Shown here one piece after another: positions 51,906-60,941 of a DNA stretch of 64,000 nucleotides. The stretch covers positions 124,001-188,000 of the forward strand of contig NZ_BMVV01000003.1 in NCBI RefSeq assembly GCF_014650895.1. Reading direction: 5' to 3'. The translations under genes and the position numbers were made by a program. Under the pieces are notes generated by a model. The model was not told the origin of the DNA, made no database searches, and saw only the letters and a program-made list of their open reading frames with translations. The stretch's first letter is position 1, and each line of letters opens with the position of its first letter. The DNA comes from Streptomyces omiyaensis. Its GTDB lineage: Bacteria; Actinomycetota; Actinomycetes; Streptomycetales; Streptomycetaceae.

Positions 51906-52686
51906 ACAGCTCCACGTACACGCACGTCGCGTCGTCGTGGACCTTCCCGCGCCGCCCGCCGCCCGCCGCGGCGTCCGCCGTCTCCAGGGCCCGCACCCTC
52001 CGGAGCAGTGCCGACGCGCCCTCCCGCGCCAGGAGCTCCGCGCACTCCGTCCAGTCGCCCGCGCCGAACCGCTCCACCCAGCGGCTCGCCCCGTCCGTGA
52101 GCGCCGCCAGGGCCGCGACCCCCGCCCGCGGGGTCGTGCCGGTCACGGCCCGCTCCGCGACCGACGGATCCGCGGCCGCCGTGAAGAAGCCGCCCTCCCG
52201 GTTCCGCAGCCGGTCGGCCGCCGCGTGCGAGCGGAGCGCCTCGCGGGGGATCCGGTCCAGCCGGTCGTCCCGCACCGCCCGGACCGACCCGTCCGGTGCC
52301 CGGAGCAGCAGCACCGAGTCGGAGAGGACGAGGTGGTCGACGGAGGAGGCGTCCCACCGCGCGAGGACCACGGTTGCCTGAGGAGTACGTACGTGAGAAA
52401 GGTCACAGGTGTCCGCATGGAGCCCGGCGGTGCGCCGGATTGCCAGGGACAGGATCTCGGACAGCGTCAGATCGGGCCGGGAAGCGGACAGTTCGGTCAA
52501 AGCGCCGCCGAGTCGCGCGGTGAACCACGGCACCGCGTGCACACAACCCACCTCACCCGCGGGAGGGGTGACCCCGTCCAGGAGGACGAGCGCCCCCCCG
52601 GCGCCCGAGGCGGGCAGGACTGCGGCCGCCCAGTCCTCGTTGGGGCGTTCGGGGTTGCCGGGGAGGCCGGCGACTTCGCTGCGCAT
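51904..52686 (-). CDS. PP2C-like Ser/Thr phosphatase family protein
   Basis: 260 aa from ATG 52686. Metal-binding motif pattern of PP2C enzymes: RPNEDWAAAVLP and VLLDGVTPP (motifs 1-2), HLVLSDSVLLLR, AALTDGASRWV (motif 8) and KVHDDATCVYVEL (motif 11, Asp-Asp). All metal Asp residues appear present. It has no SpoIIE-type sensor. Cytoplasmic. Divergent from the conservon operon across a 360-bp gap. Confidence 0.8.
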   Translation of the reverse strand: MRSEVAGLPGNPERPNEDWAAAVLPASGAGGALVLLDGVTPPAGEVGCVHAVPWFTARLGGALTELSASRPDLTLSEILSLAIRRTAGLHADTCDLSHVRTPQATVVLARWDASSVDHLVLSDSVLLLRAPDGSVRAVRDDRLDRIPREALRSHAAADRLRNREGGFFTAAADPSVAERAVTGTTPRAGVAALAALTDGASRWVERFGAGDWTECAELLAREGASALLRRVRALETADAAAGGGRRGKVHDDATCVYVEL

Positions 52687-53046
52687 GATGTCCAGTGTGC
52701 CCGGCTCGCGCGGACCCTTCACAACACCTGCAAAGGGCCGAAAATGGCCTGTACCAACCGGCCGTGGCCGCCGGAGGAGACGGAATCGGCACCTCCGGCG
52801 AGCTGCGGGCGGGCATCCTGCCAAAGCCCGCCCCGAAGATCCAGCCGGGCCCCCTCGGAGGCCCTCCGCGGCGACCGCCGGAAGTTGTTCGCCAACTCAG
52901 GAGTGTTGTTCACTCGTTCGGGTGGCGGAGCGGCCGATGCCCGCCCCCTGCCGAGAAGCGCTGGAATGGTCGGAAGCCGTACCAGGGGTGGGGGCGGAAC
53001 CTCGTGACCGGCCGTCACCTCTGCTGTGTGGGCGGACGAGTCAAGA
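52687..53046. promoter_or_regulatory. Promoter region of the conservon operon
   Basis: 360 bp, no gene seen. GTTGTTC occurs at 52884-52890 and 52905-52911, two helical turns apart on the same strand, about 140 bp before the CvnA start; these could be regulator half-sites. The remainder is unremarkable. Confidence 0.45.
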
Positions 53047-56000
53047 ATGCGAGCACCGGTGCAGAAGAAGCGGCCTCGGAGCATGAACGGCGCGCGGAGC
53101 CAGACCCCCGGTGAGCCGCAGGCCCCCGGCACTCCGCCGACCCCGGGAAGCGCGTCCCCCGCAGCCCCCGGTGCTCCCCTCGCCGGCCCCGGCACGCCCC
53201 CCGCGGGCCCCGTCGCCGGCGCCCCCGCGCCGACCCCCGGCGGCCGCTCCAGGCGCGTCCGGAACCGCCTCGTCGCCGGAGTCGCCCTCGTCGGCGTCAT
53301 CGTCCTCGGCGCCGGCGCCCCCGCCGTCCTCACCGCCTCCGCCGAACTGAACGAGTCCCGGCGCCTGGTCACCCTCGCCGGCCTCGACCGGCAGGCCGTC
53401 ACCCTCGCGCACTCCCTCGCCGACGAGCGCGACGAGGTCGTCGCCTACGTCGCCGCGGGCCGCGACGCGCAGACCGGCCCCAAGAAGAACCGGCGGACCC
53501 TCACCCCCGCCAAGTCGGCCCGCGTCGACCGCCAGATCGAGGAGATCCGGCCCGACGCCTCCGAGGCGCTCCGCCGCGAGCTCGCCGGCGTCGCCGGCGT
53601 CCGCCGCGCCGCCGTCTCCGGCAAGGGGACGCCCCTGGAGGCCCACAAGGCCTACGGCGACGTCATCGCCACGCTCCAGGACCTCGCCGAGGAGCTCGCC
53701 GAGCGGACCCCGCCGCGCGCCTCCGACCCGGCCCTCACCGGCACCGGCCGGGCCCCCGCCGACCTCGGCCGCGCCGTCGAGCAGGCCTCCGCCGCCCGCG
53801 GCCTCCTGCTCGCCGCGCTCGCCGTCCCGCAGCCCGAGCCCAGCGGCGAGCTCCGCTACGACCCCGCCACCAACAGCTACGTCGCCGAGGAGCCCGAGGG
53901 CGCCGAGGAGGCCGCCCGCGCCCGCGACCTGCTGAGCGCCGCCGCCCAGCAGGCCCGGGTCCGCGAACTCGCCGCCCTCGGCGACTTCGACCGGTCCGCC
54001 GGCCCCGCCGCCCGCGACTCGCTCGCCGCGACCGTCGCCGGCCCCGAGGTCAAGACCGCCGAGCAGGCCCTCGCCCGGCTCACCGACCGGCCCACCCTCT
54101 CCGAGGCCGAGACCCGCACCTCCCCGTCCGGCCTGGAGTCGGCGCTCTCCGCCCGCATCGAGCAGATGCGCGGCGTCGAGTCCACCCTCGCCGCCAAGCG
54201 GGTCGAGCGGCTCACCGCCCTGCGCGACGACGACGTCACCGCCCTCGAGCTCCGCCTCGCCTTCCTCGGCGGCTGCCTCCTGCTCGCCGTCGGCGTCTCC
54301 ACCTACGTCGCCCGCAGCCTCACCCGGCCGCTCGCCGTGCTCCGCATCGGCGCCGCCCGGCTCGCCGCCGCACCGGAGCCGGCCGCCGAGGAAGCCGTCC
54401 GCTTCACCGGCCGCAACGACGAGTTCGCCCAGGTCGTCCGCTCCCTCAACACCCTCCACGGACAGCTCGCCGCCCTCGCCGCCCACACCGGCCGGCTCAC
54501 CGGCGAGCGGGCCGGCCTCGTCGCCGACCGGCAGACCGCCGAGTCCGAGCTCGCCTCCCAGCGCGCCGAGCTCCAGGGCCGGATCGCCGTGCTCACCGCC
54601 GACCTCGAACGGCTCCGGGGCACCGTCCAGCACACCTTCGTCAACCTCTCGCTGCGCAGCCTCGGCCTCGTCGACCGGCAGCTCGCCGTCATCGAGAAGC
54701 TGGAGGAGCGCGAGCAGGACCCGGACCGCCTCGCCACCCTCTTCAAGCTCGACCACATGGCGACCGTCATGCGCCGCCACAGCGAGAACCTGCTGGTCCT
54801 CGCCGGCCACGAGCACGTCCACGGCCACGCGGGCCCCGTCCCCCTCGTCGACGTGCTGCGCGCCGCCGTCAGCGAGATCGAGCGGTACGAGCGCGTCACC
54901 ATCCAGTCGCTGCCCCCGCACGCCCAGCTGGCGGGCTTCGCCGCCGACGACCTCAGCCACCTCGTCGCCGAACTCCTGGAGAACGCCACCGCCTTCTCCC
55001 CGCCGGACGCCGAGGTCCAGCTCTCCGGCTGGCTCCTGGAGACCGGCGAGGTCATGCTCTCCGTGCAGGACTCCGGCATAGGGATCCCCGACCACCGGCG
55101 CGCCGACCTCAACGCCCGCCTCGCCGCCGCCGACCCGGACGGCTTCGAGGGCGAGGGCCTCGGCATGCGCGTGGTCTGTCTGCTCGCCGCCCGCCACGGC
55201 GTCGGCGTCGAGCTGCGCGAGCAGAAGCCGGGCGGCACGGCCGCCGTCGTGGTGCTGCCGCTGCCGCTGCTGCCGACCGCGCTCCCGGCCGCCGTGCCCG
55301 AGCCGGTGCGGAGCCCGGGCGCCGGCCCCGTCACCCTGCTCCACCTCCCCGGCTCGGAGGCCGAGGCCAACTCCAACGCCCTCCCGTCCCGCACCCGCGA
55401 CCCGCTCGTGGAGGCCGCGGAGCGCGCCTTCCAGGCCCAGGCCCCGGCCCAGGACGCGGAGCCGGCGCCCGCCGCGCCGGCGGAGCCCGAGGCGGAGCCG
55501 GCGGAGCCGGTGGCCGGGGACGCGTACGACGCCCTCCCCGCGGAGGCGTACGGCTCCGGGCCCGACGCCCGCGTCGAGCCCGCCCCGCACCCGGCACCCG
55601 TCGAGTCCGTCTCCGAGACCACCCTCCAGGTGCGGCTCCCCGACCCGCCGGCCGAGCCGGACAGCCACGAGCGCGCCGCCGAGCCGCCGCTCTCGGCCGT
55701 GCCCGAGCGGACCGCACCCGAGCAGGCCGCCCCGGAGCAGACCACTACCGGGCAGGCCGCACCGGCGCAGCCCGTACCGGCGCAGCCCGTACCGGAGCGG
55801 ACCACTTCCGGGCAGGCCGCACCCGAGCACACCGCTCCCGACCGGACCGCGCCGGAGCACACCGTGCCCGAGCAGGCCGGGCCGGTCGACGAGGGGCAGG
55901 TGCCCGGACCGCGACCCGCCCAGTGGGAGCGCGTGACCGACAAGGGCCTGCCCAAGCGGACCCCCCAGGTGGTCCGCGCCCCCGCGGCGCCCACCGCCCC

Positions 56001-56163
56001 CCGCCGGGGCTCGGTCGACGCCGAGGCACTCCGCCGCCGTCTGGGCGGCTTCCAGCAGGGCGCCGTGGCCGGGCGCCGGGACGTCGAGGCGGAGATAGCC
56101 GCCGGGAGCACCGCGCGTACAGAGGAGATGACGGGGGACACAGTCGAGGAGGCACGCAGTTGA
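53047..56163 (+). CDS. Conservon sensor histidine-kinase-like protein CvnA (nitrate/nitrite-sensing domain)
   Basis: 1,038 aa from ATG 53047. A Pro/Gly-rich cytoplasmic tail precedes one membrane segment (VAGVALVGVIVLGAGAPAVL, about 77-97), a long external sensor (about 100-400) of the nitrate/nitrite-sensing type, a second membrane segment (LAFLGGCLLLAVGVSTYVA), HAMP, a kinase-like dimerisation part and an HATPase domain (LLENATAFSPPDAEVQL, DSGIGIP, GEGLGMRVVCLLA). The His-box is atypical, as in other CvnA proteins. The C-terminal 250 residues are a Pro/Ala/Glu/Gln tail with tandem repeats. It forms an operon with the roadblock, DUF742 and GTPase genes. Confidence 0.93.
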   Translation: MRAPVQKKRPRSMNGARSQTPGEPQAPGTPPTPGSASPAAPGAPLAGPGTPPAGPVAGAPAPTPGGRSRRVRNRLVAGVALVGVIVLGAGAPAVLTASAELNESRRLVTLAGLDRQAVTLAHSLADERDEVVAYVAAGRDAQTGPKKNRRTLTPAKSARVDRQIEEIRPDASEALRRELAGVAGVRRAAVSGKGTPLEAHKAYGDVIATLQDLAEELAERTPPRASDPALTGTGRAPADLGRAVEQASAARGLLLAALAVPQPEPSGELRYDPATNSYVAEEPEGAEEAARARDLLSAAAQQARVRELAALGDFDRSAGPAARDSLAATVAGPEVKTAEQALARLTDRPTLSEAETRTSPSGLESALSARIEQMRGVESTLAAKRVERLTALRDDDVTALELRLAFLGGCLLLAVGVSTYVARSLTRPLAVLRIGAARLAAAPEPAAEEAVRFTGRNDEFAQVVRSLNTLHGQLAALAAHTGRLTGERAGLVADRQTAESELASQRAELQGRIAVLTADLERLRGTVQHTFVNLSLRSLGLVDRQLAVIEKLEEREQDPDRLATLFKLDHMATVMRRHSENLLVLAGHEHVHGHAGPVPLVDVLRAAVSEIERYERVTIQSLPPHAQLAGFAADDLSHLVAELLENATAFSPPDAEVQLSGWLLETGEVMLSVQDSGIGIPDHRRADLNARLAAADPDGFEGEGLGMRVVCLLAARHGVGVELREQKPGGTAAVVVLPLPLLPTALPAAVPEPVRSPGAGPVTLLHLPGSEAEANSNALPSRTRDPLVEAAERAFQAQAPAQDAEPAPAAPAEPEAEPAEPVAGDAYDALPAEAYGSGPDARVEPAPHPAPVESVSETTLQVRLPDPPAEPDSHERAAEPPLSAVPERTAPEQAAPEQTTTGQAAPAQPVPAQPVPERTTSGQAAPEHTAPDRTAPEHTVPEQAGPVDEGQVPGPRPAQWERVTDKGLPKRTPQVVRAPAAPTAPRRGSVDAEALRRRLGGFQQGAVAGRRDVEAEIAAGSTARTEEMTGDTVEEARS

Positions 56164-56693
56164 CCGCCACGGGAACGACCAGCACCACGAGTACGACCGC
56201 ATCGACCGGCGCCACCGGGACGTACGGACTGAGCACGGAGGCCCGCAACCTGCAATGGCTGCTGGGCAACCTCGTGGAGGAGGTGCCGGGGGTCCGCTCG
56301 GTCGCCGTCGTCTCCTCCGACGGGCTCCTGCTGCTCTCCTCCGACCCCGACGAGCGGCCCGGACCGGCCGACGACCTGGGCGCCCGCCCCCGGGGCCCGC
56401 GCGGCTCCAGCGCCGACCTGGCCACCATCGTCTCCGGCATCGGCAGCCTCACCATCGGGGCCGCGCGGCTCATGGACGGCGGCGGCGTGAAGCAGACCAT
56501 GGTCGCCATGGAGGACGGCAGCGTCTTCGTCATGTCGATCAGCGACGGTTCGCTGCTCGGCGTGCACGCCACCCCCGACTGCGACATGAGCGTCATCGCC
56601 TACCACATGGCGCTCTTCGTGGGCCGCGCCGGACACGTCCTCACCCCCGAAGTCCGCAGCGAACTGCGCAAGTCGATGGAGGGCCCCCGGTGA
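56160..56693 (+). CDS. Conservon CvnB, roadblock/LC7 domain protein
   Basis: 177 aa, TTG start overlapping the CvnA stop (TTGA). A Thr/Ser-rich leader of about 25 residues precedes the roadblock domain: LQWLLGNLVEEVPGVRSVAVVSSDGLLLLSS and LATIVSGIGSLTIGAARLMDGGGVKQ. In eukaryote-like terms it is the MglB-type activator partner of the small GTPase encoded two genes on. Its stop overlaps the next start, so the operon is translationally coupled. Confidence 0.95.
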   Translation: MTATGTTSTTSTTASTGATGTYGLSTEARNLQWLLGNLVEEVPGVRSVAVVSSDGLLLLSSDPDERPGPADDLGARPRGPRGSSADLATIVSGIGSLTIGAARLMDGGGVKQTMVAMEDGSVFVMSISDGSLLGVHATPDCDMSVIAYHMALFVGRAGHVLTPEVRSELRKSMEGPR

Positions 56694-57106
56694 CCTCGCT
56701 GACCGCCGCCGCCCACCGGCTGCCCGTCCGGGGCGAGGGGCGGCGCCCCGCGCGCGTGCGGCCGTACTCGCTGACCGGCGGACGCACCCGCTTCGGGCAC
56801 GTGCTCCTCGTCGAGACCTTCGTGGCCGCCCTGGAGGCGCCCCTCGCCCGCAAGGTCCTCACGGACGGCGGTCCCGGCGCGCGCGGTCTCATGCCCGAGA
56901 TGCGGGCCATCGTCGAGATCTGCCGCCGGATGCGGACGGTGGCGGAGATCTCGGCCCTCCTCAAGATGCCGTTGGGTGTCGTCCGGGTGCTCCTCAGCGA
57001 CCTGGCCGACCAGGGAAAGATCCGTGTGTACGGGACCGGTCACGGCACCGGCCAGCCCGACCGCGCGCTCCTCGAAAGGGTGCTGAGTGGACTCCGTCGT
57101 CTCTGA
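56690..57106 (+). CDS. Conservon CvnC, DUF742 protein
   Basis: 138 aa, GTG start overlapping the CvnB stop (GTGA). RVRPYSLTGGRTRFGH opens the DUF742 winged-helix, followed by IVEICRRMRTVAEISALLKMPLGVVRVLLSDLADQGKIRVYG, the recognition-helix region. DUF742 proteins probably bind DNA or other conservon partners. Its end overlaps the GTPase start by 20 bp. Confidence 0.95.
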   Translation: MTSLTAAAHRLPVRGEGRRPARVRPYSLTGGRTRFGHVLLVETFVAALEAPLARKVLTDGGPGARGLMPEMRAIVEICRRMRTVAEISALLKMPLGVVRVLLSDLADQGKIRVYGTGHGTGQPDRALLERVLSGLRRL

Positions 57107-57812
57107 CGCCACCGCCGTCGACACGGCCGACACCGCCGTCGACCGTCCCGCCGCCTCCCGGGCGGAGACCGTCCCCACCGCCGCCATCCCCGCCCAGCCC
57201 GGGCCCTCCGCGGCGGAGCCCGATCCCGAGGACGGCGCCCGGGACTGGCAGCTCGACCACTCCCGCGCCCCGATCGCGACGAAGATCGTGGTCGCGGGCG
57301 GCTTCGGCGTCGGCAAGACCACCTTCGTCCGCGCGGTCTCCGAGATCACCCCCCTCCAGACCGAGGCGCTGATGACCCGGGCGAGCGAGGAGACCGACGA
57401 CCTCACCGCCACCCCGGACAAGATCACCACCACCGTGGCGATGGACTTCGGCCGGATCACGCTCGACAACGACCTGGTCCTGTACGTCTTCGGCACCCCC
57501 GGCCAGCAGCGCTTCTGGTTCATGTGGGACGACCTCGTGCGCGGCGCCATCGGCGCGATCGTGCTCGCGGACACCCGCCGCCTCACCGACTGCTTCCCGG
57601 CGCTCGACTACTTCGAGAGCTGCGGCCTGCCGTACGTGGTCGCCGTCAACCACTTCGAGGGCACCGCGAAGTTCGAGCCGGAGGACGTCAGGGAGGCCCT
57701 GACGATCACCCCCGAGGTCCCCGTGGTGATCATGGACGCGCGCAAGCGCTACAGCGTGGTCGAGACGCTGCTCGCCATGGTCGAGCACGCGCTCTCCACC
57801 ACGCCCGAGTAG
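57087..57812 (+). CDS. Conservon CvnD, Ras/Mgl-like small GTPase
   Basis: 241 aa, GTG start. A disordered N-terminal leader of about 60 residues precedes the GTPase domain: P-loop KIVVAGGFGVGKTTFVRAVSEI, switch region with TTVAMDFGRI, G3-like YVFGTPGQQRFWFMWDDL, and G4-like VAVNHFEG (NKxD replaced by NHFE, as is usual for CvnD). It acts with the roadblock protein as a signalling switch at the membrane. Neighbours downstream suggest an oxygenase output. Confidence 0.95.
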   Translation: MDSVVSDATAVDTADTAVDRPAASRAETVPTAAIPAQPGPSAAEPDPEDGARDWQLDHSRAPIATKIVVAGGFGVGKTTFVRAVSEITPLQTEALMTRASEETDDLTATPDKITTTVAMDFGRITLDNDLVLYVFGTPGQQRFWFMWDDLVRGAIGAIVLADTRRLTDCFPALDYFESCGLPYVVAVNHFEGTAKFEPEDVREALTITPEVPVVIMDARKRYSVVETLLAMVEHALSTTPE

Positions 57813-57867
57813 CCGCGCACCGCCAGTCGCCCCCCGCACCACCTTCGCCTTCGCCAGGAGCCCGCCC

Positions 57868-59103
57868 ATGCGGAAGATACTCATAGTCGGGGCCGGACAG
57901 TCCGGTCTCCAGCTCGCCCTCGGCCTCCAGTCCCAGGGGTACGAGGTCACCCTGATGTCGAACCGGACCGCGGACGAGATCCGCTCCGGGCGCGTCATGT
58001 CCACCCAGTGCATGTTCGCCACCGCGCTCGGGCACGAGCGCGACCTCGGCCTGAACTTCTGGGAGTCCCAGGCCCCGAGGATCGAGGGCCTCGGCGTCTC
58101 CGTCGCCGGCCCCGACGCCTCCCGCCTCGTCGACTGGGTCGGCCGGCTCGACGGCCACGCCCAGTCCGTCGACCAGCGCGTGAAGATGGCCGGCTGGATG
58201 GAGACCTTCGCCCAGCGCGGCGGGCAGCTCGTCATCCACGGCGTGGCCGTCGGCGACCTCGACTTCTTCGCCCGCCGCTACGACCTCGTGCTCGTCGCCG
58301 CGGGCAAGGGCGAGCTGGTCTCCATGTTCGGCCGGGACGCCGACCGCTCCCCGCACACCGAGCCGCAGCGCGCGCTCGCCGTCGCGTACGTGCACGGGCT
58401 CGGCCCGCGCCCCGAGCACCCCGACTTCGACGCCGTCCGCTGCAACCTCGTGCCGGGCGTCGGCGAGCTCTTCGTCATGCCGACCCTCACCCACGGCGGC
58501 CGCGCCGACATCCTCTTCTGGGAGGGCGTCCCCGGCGGTCCCGTCGACGCCTTCCGGGGCGTCAAGGACCCCTCCGAGCACCTGGCGCTGACGCTGGAGC
58601 TCATGGAGAGGTTCCTGCCCTGGGAGTACGCGCGCGCGACCAAGGTCGAGCTCACCGACGCCGGCGGCACCCTCGCCGGCCGGTACGCGCCGACCGTCCG
58701 CAACCCGATCGGCCGGCTCCCCGGCGGCGGTCTCGTCCTCGGCGTCGCCGACGTCGTCGTCGCCAACGACCCCATCACCGGCCAGGGCTCCAACTCGGCG
58801 TCCAAGTGCGCCGCCGCCTACCTCGCCGCCATCGTCGAGCACGGCGACCGGCCCTTCGACGAGGAGTGGATGCGGTCCGCCTTCGACCGCTACTGGAAGA
58901 CCGCCGAGCCGGTCACCAAGTGGACCAACGCGATGCTGGCGCCGCCGCCGGAGCACGTCCTGAACCTGATCGGCGCGGCCGGACAGCTCCAGCCGGTCGC
59001 CGACCGCTTCGCCAACGGCTTCGACGACCCGGCGGACTTCGAGGACTTCTTCTTCGACCCGGAGAAGGCCGCCGCCTACCTCGCCTCGGTCGCCGGCGCC
59101 TGA
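57868..59103 (+). CDS. Styrene/indole-monooxygenase-like FAD-dependent oxygenase (StyA type)
   Basis: 411 aa from ATG 57868, 55 bp after the GTPase gene and on the same strand. N-terminal FAD-binding KILIVGAGQSGLQLALGLQSQGYEV (GxGxxG), the StyA-like MSTQCMFATALGHERDLGLNFWE, and C-terminal NPIGRLPGGGLVLGVADVVVANDPITGQGSNSASKCAAAYLAAI (second FAD contact). No flavin reductase gene is beside it, so electrons must come from elsewhere. StyA-type enzymes epoxidise styrene or indole; the natural substrate here is unknown. Its 3' end overlaps the convergent NlpC/P60 gene by 28 bp. Confidence 0.92.
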   Translation: MRKILIVGAGQSGLQLALGLQSQGYEVTLMSNRTADEIRSGRVMSTQCMFATALGHERDLGLNFWESQAPRIEGLGVSVAGPDASRLVDWVGRLDGHAQSVDQRVKMAGWMETFAQRGGQLVIHGVAVGDLDFFARRYDLVLVAAGKGELVSMFGRDADRSPHTEPQRALAVAYVHGLGPRPEHPDFDAVRCNLVPGVGELFVMPTLTHGGRADILFWEGVPGGPVDAFRGVKDPSEHLALTLELMERFLPWEYARATKVELTDAGGTLAGRYAPTVRNPIGRLPGGGLVLGVADVVVANDPITGQGSNSASKCAAAYLAAIVEHGDRPFDEEWMRSAFDRYWKTAEPVTKWTNAMLAPPPEHVLNLIGAAGQLQPVADRFANGFDDPADFEDFFFDPEKAAAYLASVAGA

Positions 59104-60497
59104 CCGCCCCCGTCGTACCCCTCGTCCGAACCCTCCCGGGCGCCCTCCGGGAGCACGGGCGGGGCGTACGACTCCAGGGCCGTGCCGCCCGGGTCCGGCC
59201 GGACCGCCCCGAGCAGCGGGTTCGCCGCGAGCGGGGAGACCTTGACCCGGCCGCCGGGGCGCGGGGCCTGCACCACCAGGCCCTCGCCCAGGTAGAGGGC
59301 GACATGGGTGGCGCCCGGGAAGTACACCACCAGGTCCCCGGGGCGCAGTTCGCCCAGCGGCACCCGGGGCAGCCGCGCCCACTGCTCCTGGCTGGTGCGC
59401 GGGAGCTCCCGGCCGGCCGCCGCCCAGGCCCGCTGGGTGAGCCCCGAACAGTCGTAGGAGTCCGGGCCCTCGGCGCCCCACTCGTACGGCTTCCCGAGCT
59501 CGCCGACCGCGAAGCGCAGCGCCTCCGCCCCCGCCCGTGAGGGCGTGCGGGCCGGGCCGAGGGCACCGGAGCCGAGCAGCTCCCGCTGGGCGCCGGCGGT
59601 CTCGGCCCGCTCCAGCTCGGTCAGGCGCGCCAGCCGCTCGGCGGAGAGCGAGGCGAGCAGCGCCTCCACCTCGGCGAGCTTCCGGCGCACCTCGTCCCGG
59701 TGCGTCCGCTGTCGCGCGGCCAGCGTCCGCTGCCGCTCCAGGGCGGCGCGGGAAGCGGTGGCGAGGCGGGCCGCCCGGCGTTCGGCGGCCCGCAGCCGGG
59801 GGACGGCGGAGGCACGGTCGCGGGCCGTGCGGTCCATCAGGCGGCGTGCGTCCAGGGCCGACTGGGGGTCGGGGGAGAAGAGCAGCCGCAGCGGCGAGGC
59901 GTATCCGGTCCGGCCCTGGTACTGCTCCCGGGCGAGCCGCCCGGCCTCGGACCGGCCGAGGGCCAGGGCGCTGCGGGCGTCGGCCAGGTCCGCGGTGACC
60001 CGCCGGGTGGCGGCGTCCTGGAGCCGCACCGCCTCCTCGCCGGCGTTGAACCGCTCCGTCGCCTCCTCCGCCTGGCGGTAGAGCGTCCGGAGCCGGCCGA
60101 GCAGCGTCGCCACCGAGTCCCCGCCGGAGGGCGCGAGCGCGCCCGCGTCGACCGCGCCGGCGTCCGCGCCCGCTCCCGCGTCCGGATCCGCCGCCGGCCC
60201 GGCCCCGGAGTCCGAGTCCGTGCCCGTGCCTGCGCCCGGGTCCGAGTCCGTGGCCGTGCCCACGCCCGTGCCCGAGTCCGAGCCCGCACCGGGGTCCGCG
60301 GATGCGGACGCGGACGCGGAGTCGGGGTCCACCGGCCCGACCGGTTCCGCCGCCGGGTCGGCCCAGGCGACGGGGGCGGAGCCGGCGGGCGGGTCCGCCG
60401 GGTCGGACGGGGGCGGCGCGGCCACCGCCGGGCCGGTCAGGGCCGCCAGCGCGGCCAGGGCTCCCGTACAGACCGCGCGCAGCCACCTTCGCGACAC
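59076..60497 (-). CDS. NlpC/P60 (C40) cell-wall endopeptidase
   Basis: 473 aa from GTG 60497, chosen for GGAGGTGG 8 bp upstream. Signal peptide to about residue 28 (ALAALAALTGPAVAA). Residues 35-115 are a Asp/Ala/Ser/Gly-rich repeat encoded by hexanucleotide-like units. A long coiled coil (about 125-320; LLGRLRTLYRQAEEATERFNAGE) leads to the C-terminal NlpC/P60 domain with YDCSGLTQRAWAAAG (catalytic Cys), LRPGDLVVYFPGATHVALYLG (catalytic His) and a polar third residue. Architecture is that of RipA/CwlO-like D,L-endopeptidases regulated by the coiled coil. Confidence 0.93.
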   Translation of the reverse strand: MSRRWLRAVCTGALAALAALTGPAVAAPPPSDPADPPAGSAPVAWADPAAEPVGPVDPDSASASASADPGAGSDSGTGVGTATDSDPGAGTGTDSDSGAGPAADPDAGAGADAGAVDAGALAPSGGDSVATLLGRLRTLYRQAEEATERFNAGEEAVRLQDAATRRVTADLADARSALALGRSEAGRLAREQYQGRTGYASPLRLLFSPDPQSALDARRLMDRTARDRASAVPRLRAAERRAARLATASRAALERQRTLAARQRTHRDEVRRKLAEVEALLASLSAERLARLTELERAETAGAQRELLGSGALGPARTPSRAGAEALRFAVGELGKPYEWGAEGPDSYDCSGLTQRAWAAAGRELPRTSQEQWARLPRVPLGELRPGDLVVYFPGATHVALYLGEGLVVQAPRPGGRVKVSPLAANPLLGAVRPDPGGTALESYAPPVLPEGAREGSDEGYDGGGQAPATEAR

Positions 60498-60586
60498 GTC
60501 ACCACCACCTCCAGAGCGGGCTCCGGAGGCATCATGGCGCGACAATTCATCCGATTAACGTACGAAAGGGGGCGCGTCCTCCCGGC

Positions 60587-60904
60587 TCACCCGTTCGGCT
60601 CCGCCCCCGGGCTCTCCTCGGGCCTCCCCCCGGGCCGGACGGCCGGCTTGGACCACGGCCACTTGAGCTCGCGCCGCTCGCGCCCCTCGGGGGCGTACGC
60701 GTAGACCCAGCCCCGCTGGAGCCCGAGCCGCCGGGTGTGGCCCGCGGGCTCGCGCCGGTACGCGTACAGCATGGGCGGCCGGCCGTCGTGGGCCGGGACC
60801 GGCACCTCGTACCACTTCGGCGGGTGGCCGGTGGGGCCGAGCAGGATCGGCAGGACCCGCCCGTCGAGCGGGCCGCCTCGGAAGGGGGTGTTCTCGCTTC
60901 TCAC
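60587..60904 (-). CDS. Conserved hypothetical protein
   Basis: 105 aa from GTG 60904; upstream codons in the same frame have no ribosome-binding site. ENTPFRGGPLDGRVLPILLG and PKWYEVPVPAHDGRPPMLYAYRR, then RGWVYAYAPEGRERRELKWP near the C-terminus, form a small beta-rich domain seen in many Streptomyces genomes, function unknown. Co-directional with and 37 bp downstream of the TetR gene, perhaps the end of the AurF-TetR transcript. Confidence 0.7.
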   Translation of the reverse strand: MRSENTPFRGGPLDGRVLPILLGPTGHPPKWYEVPVPAHDGRPPMLYAYRREPAGHTRRLGLQRGWVYAYAPEGRERRELKWPWSKPAVRPGGRPEESPGAEPNG

Positions 60905-60941
60905 CCCACCAGTCTCCCCCGGCCGCTCCCGGCGCGGCGGG

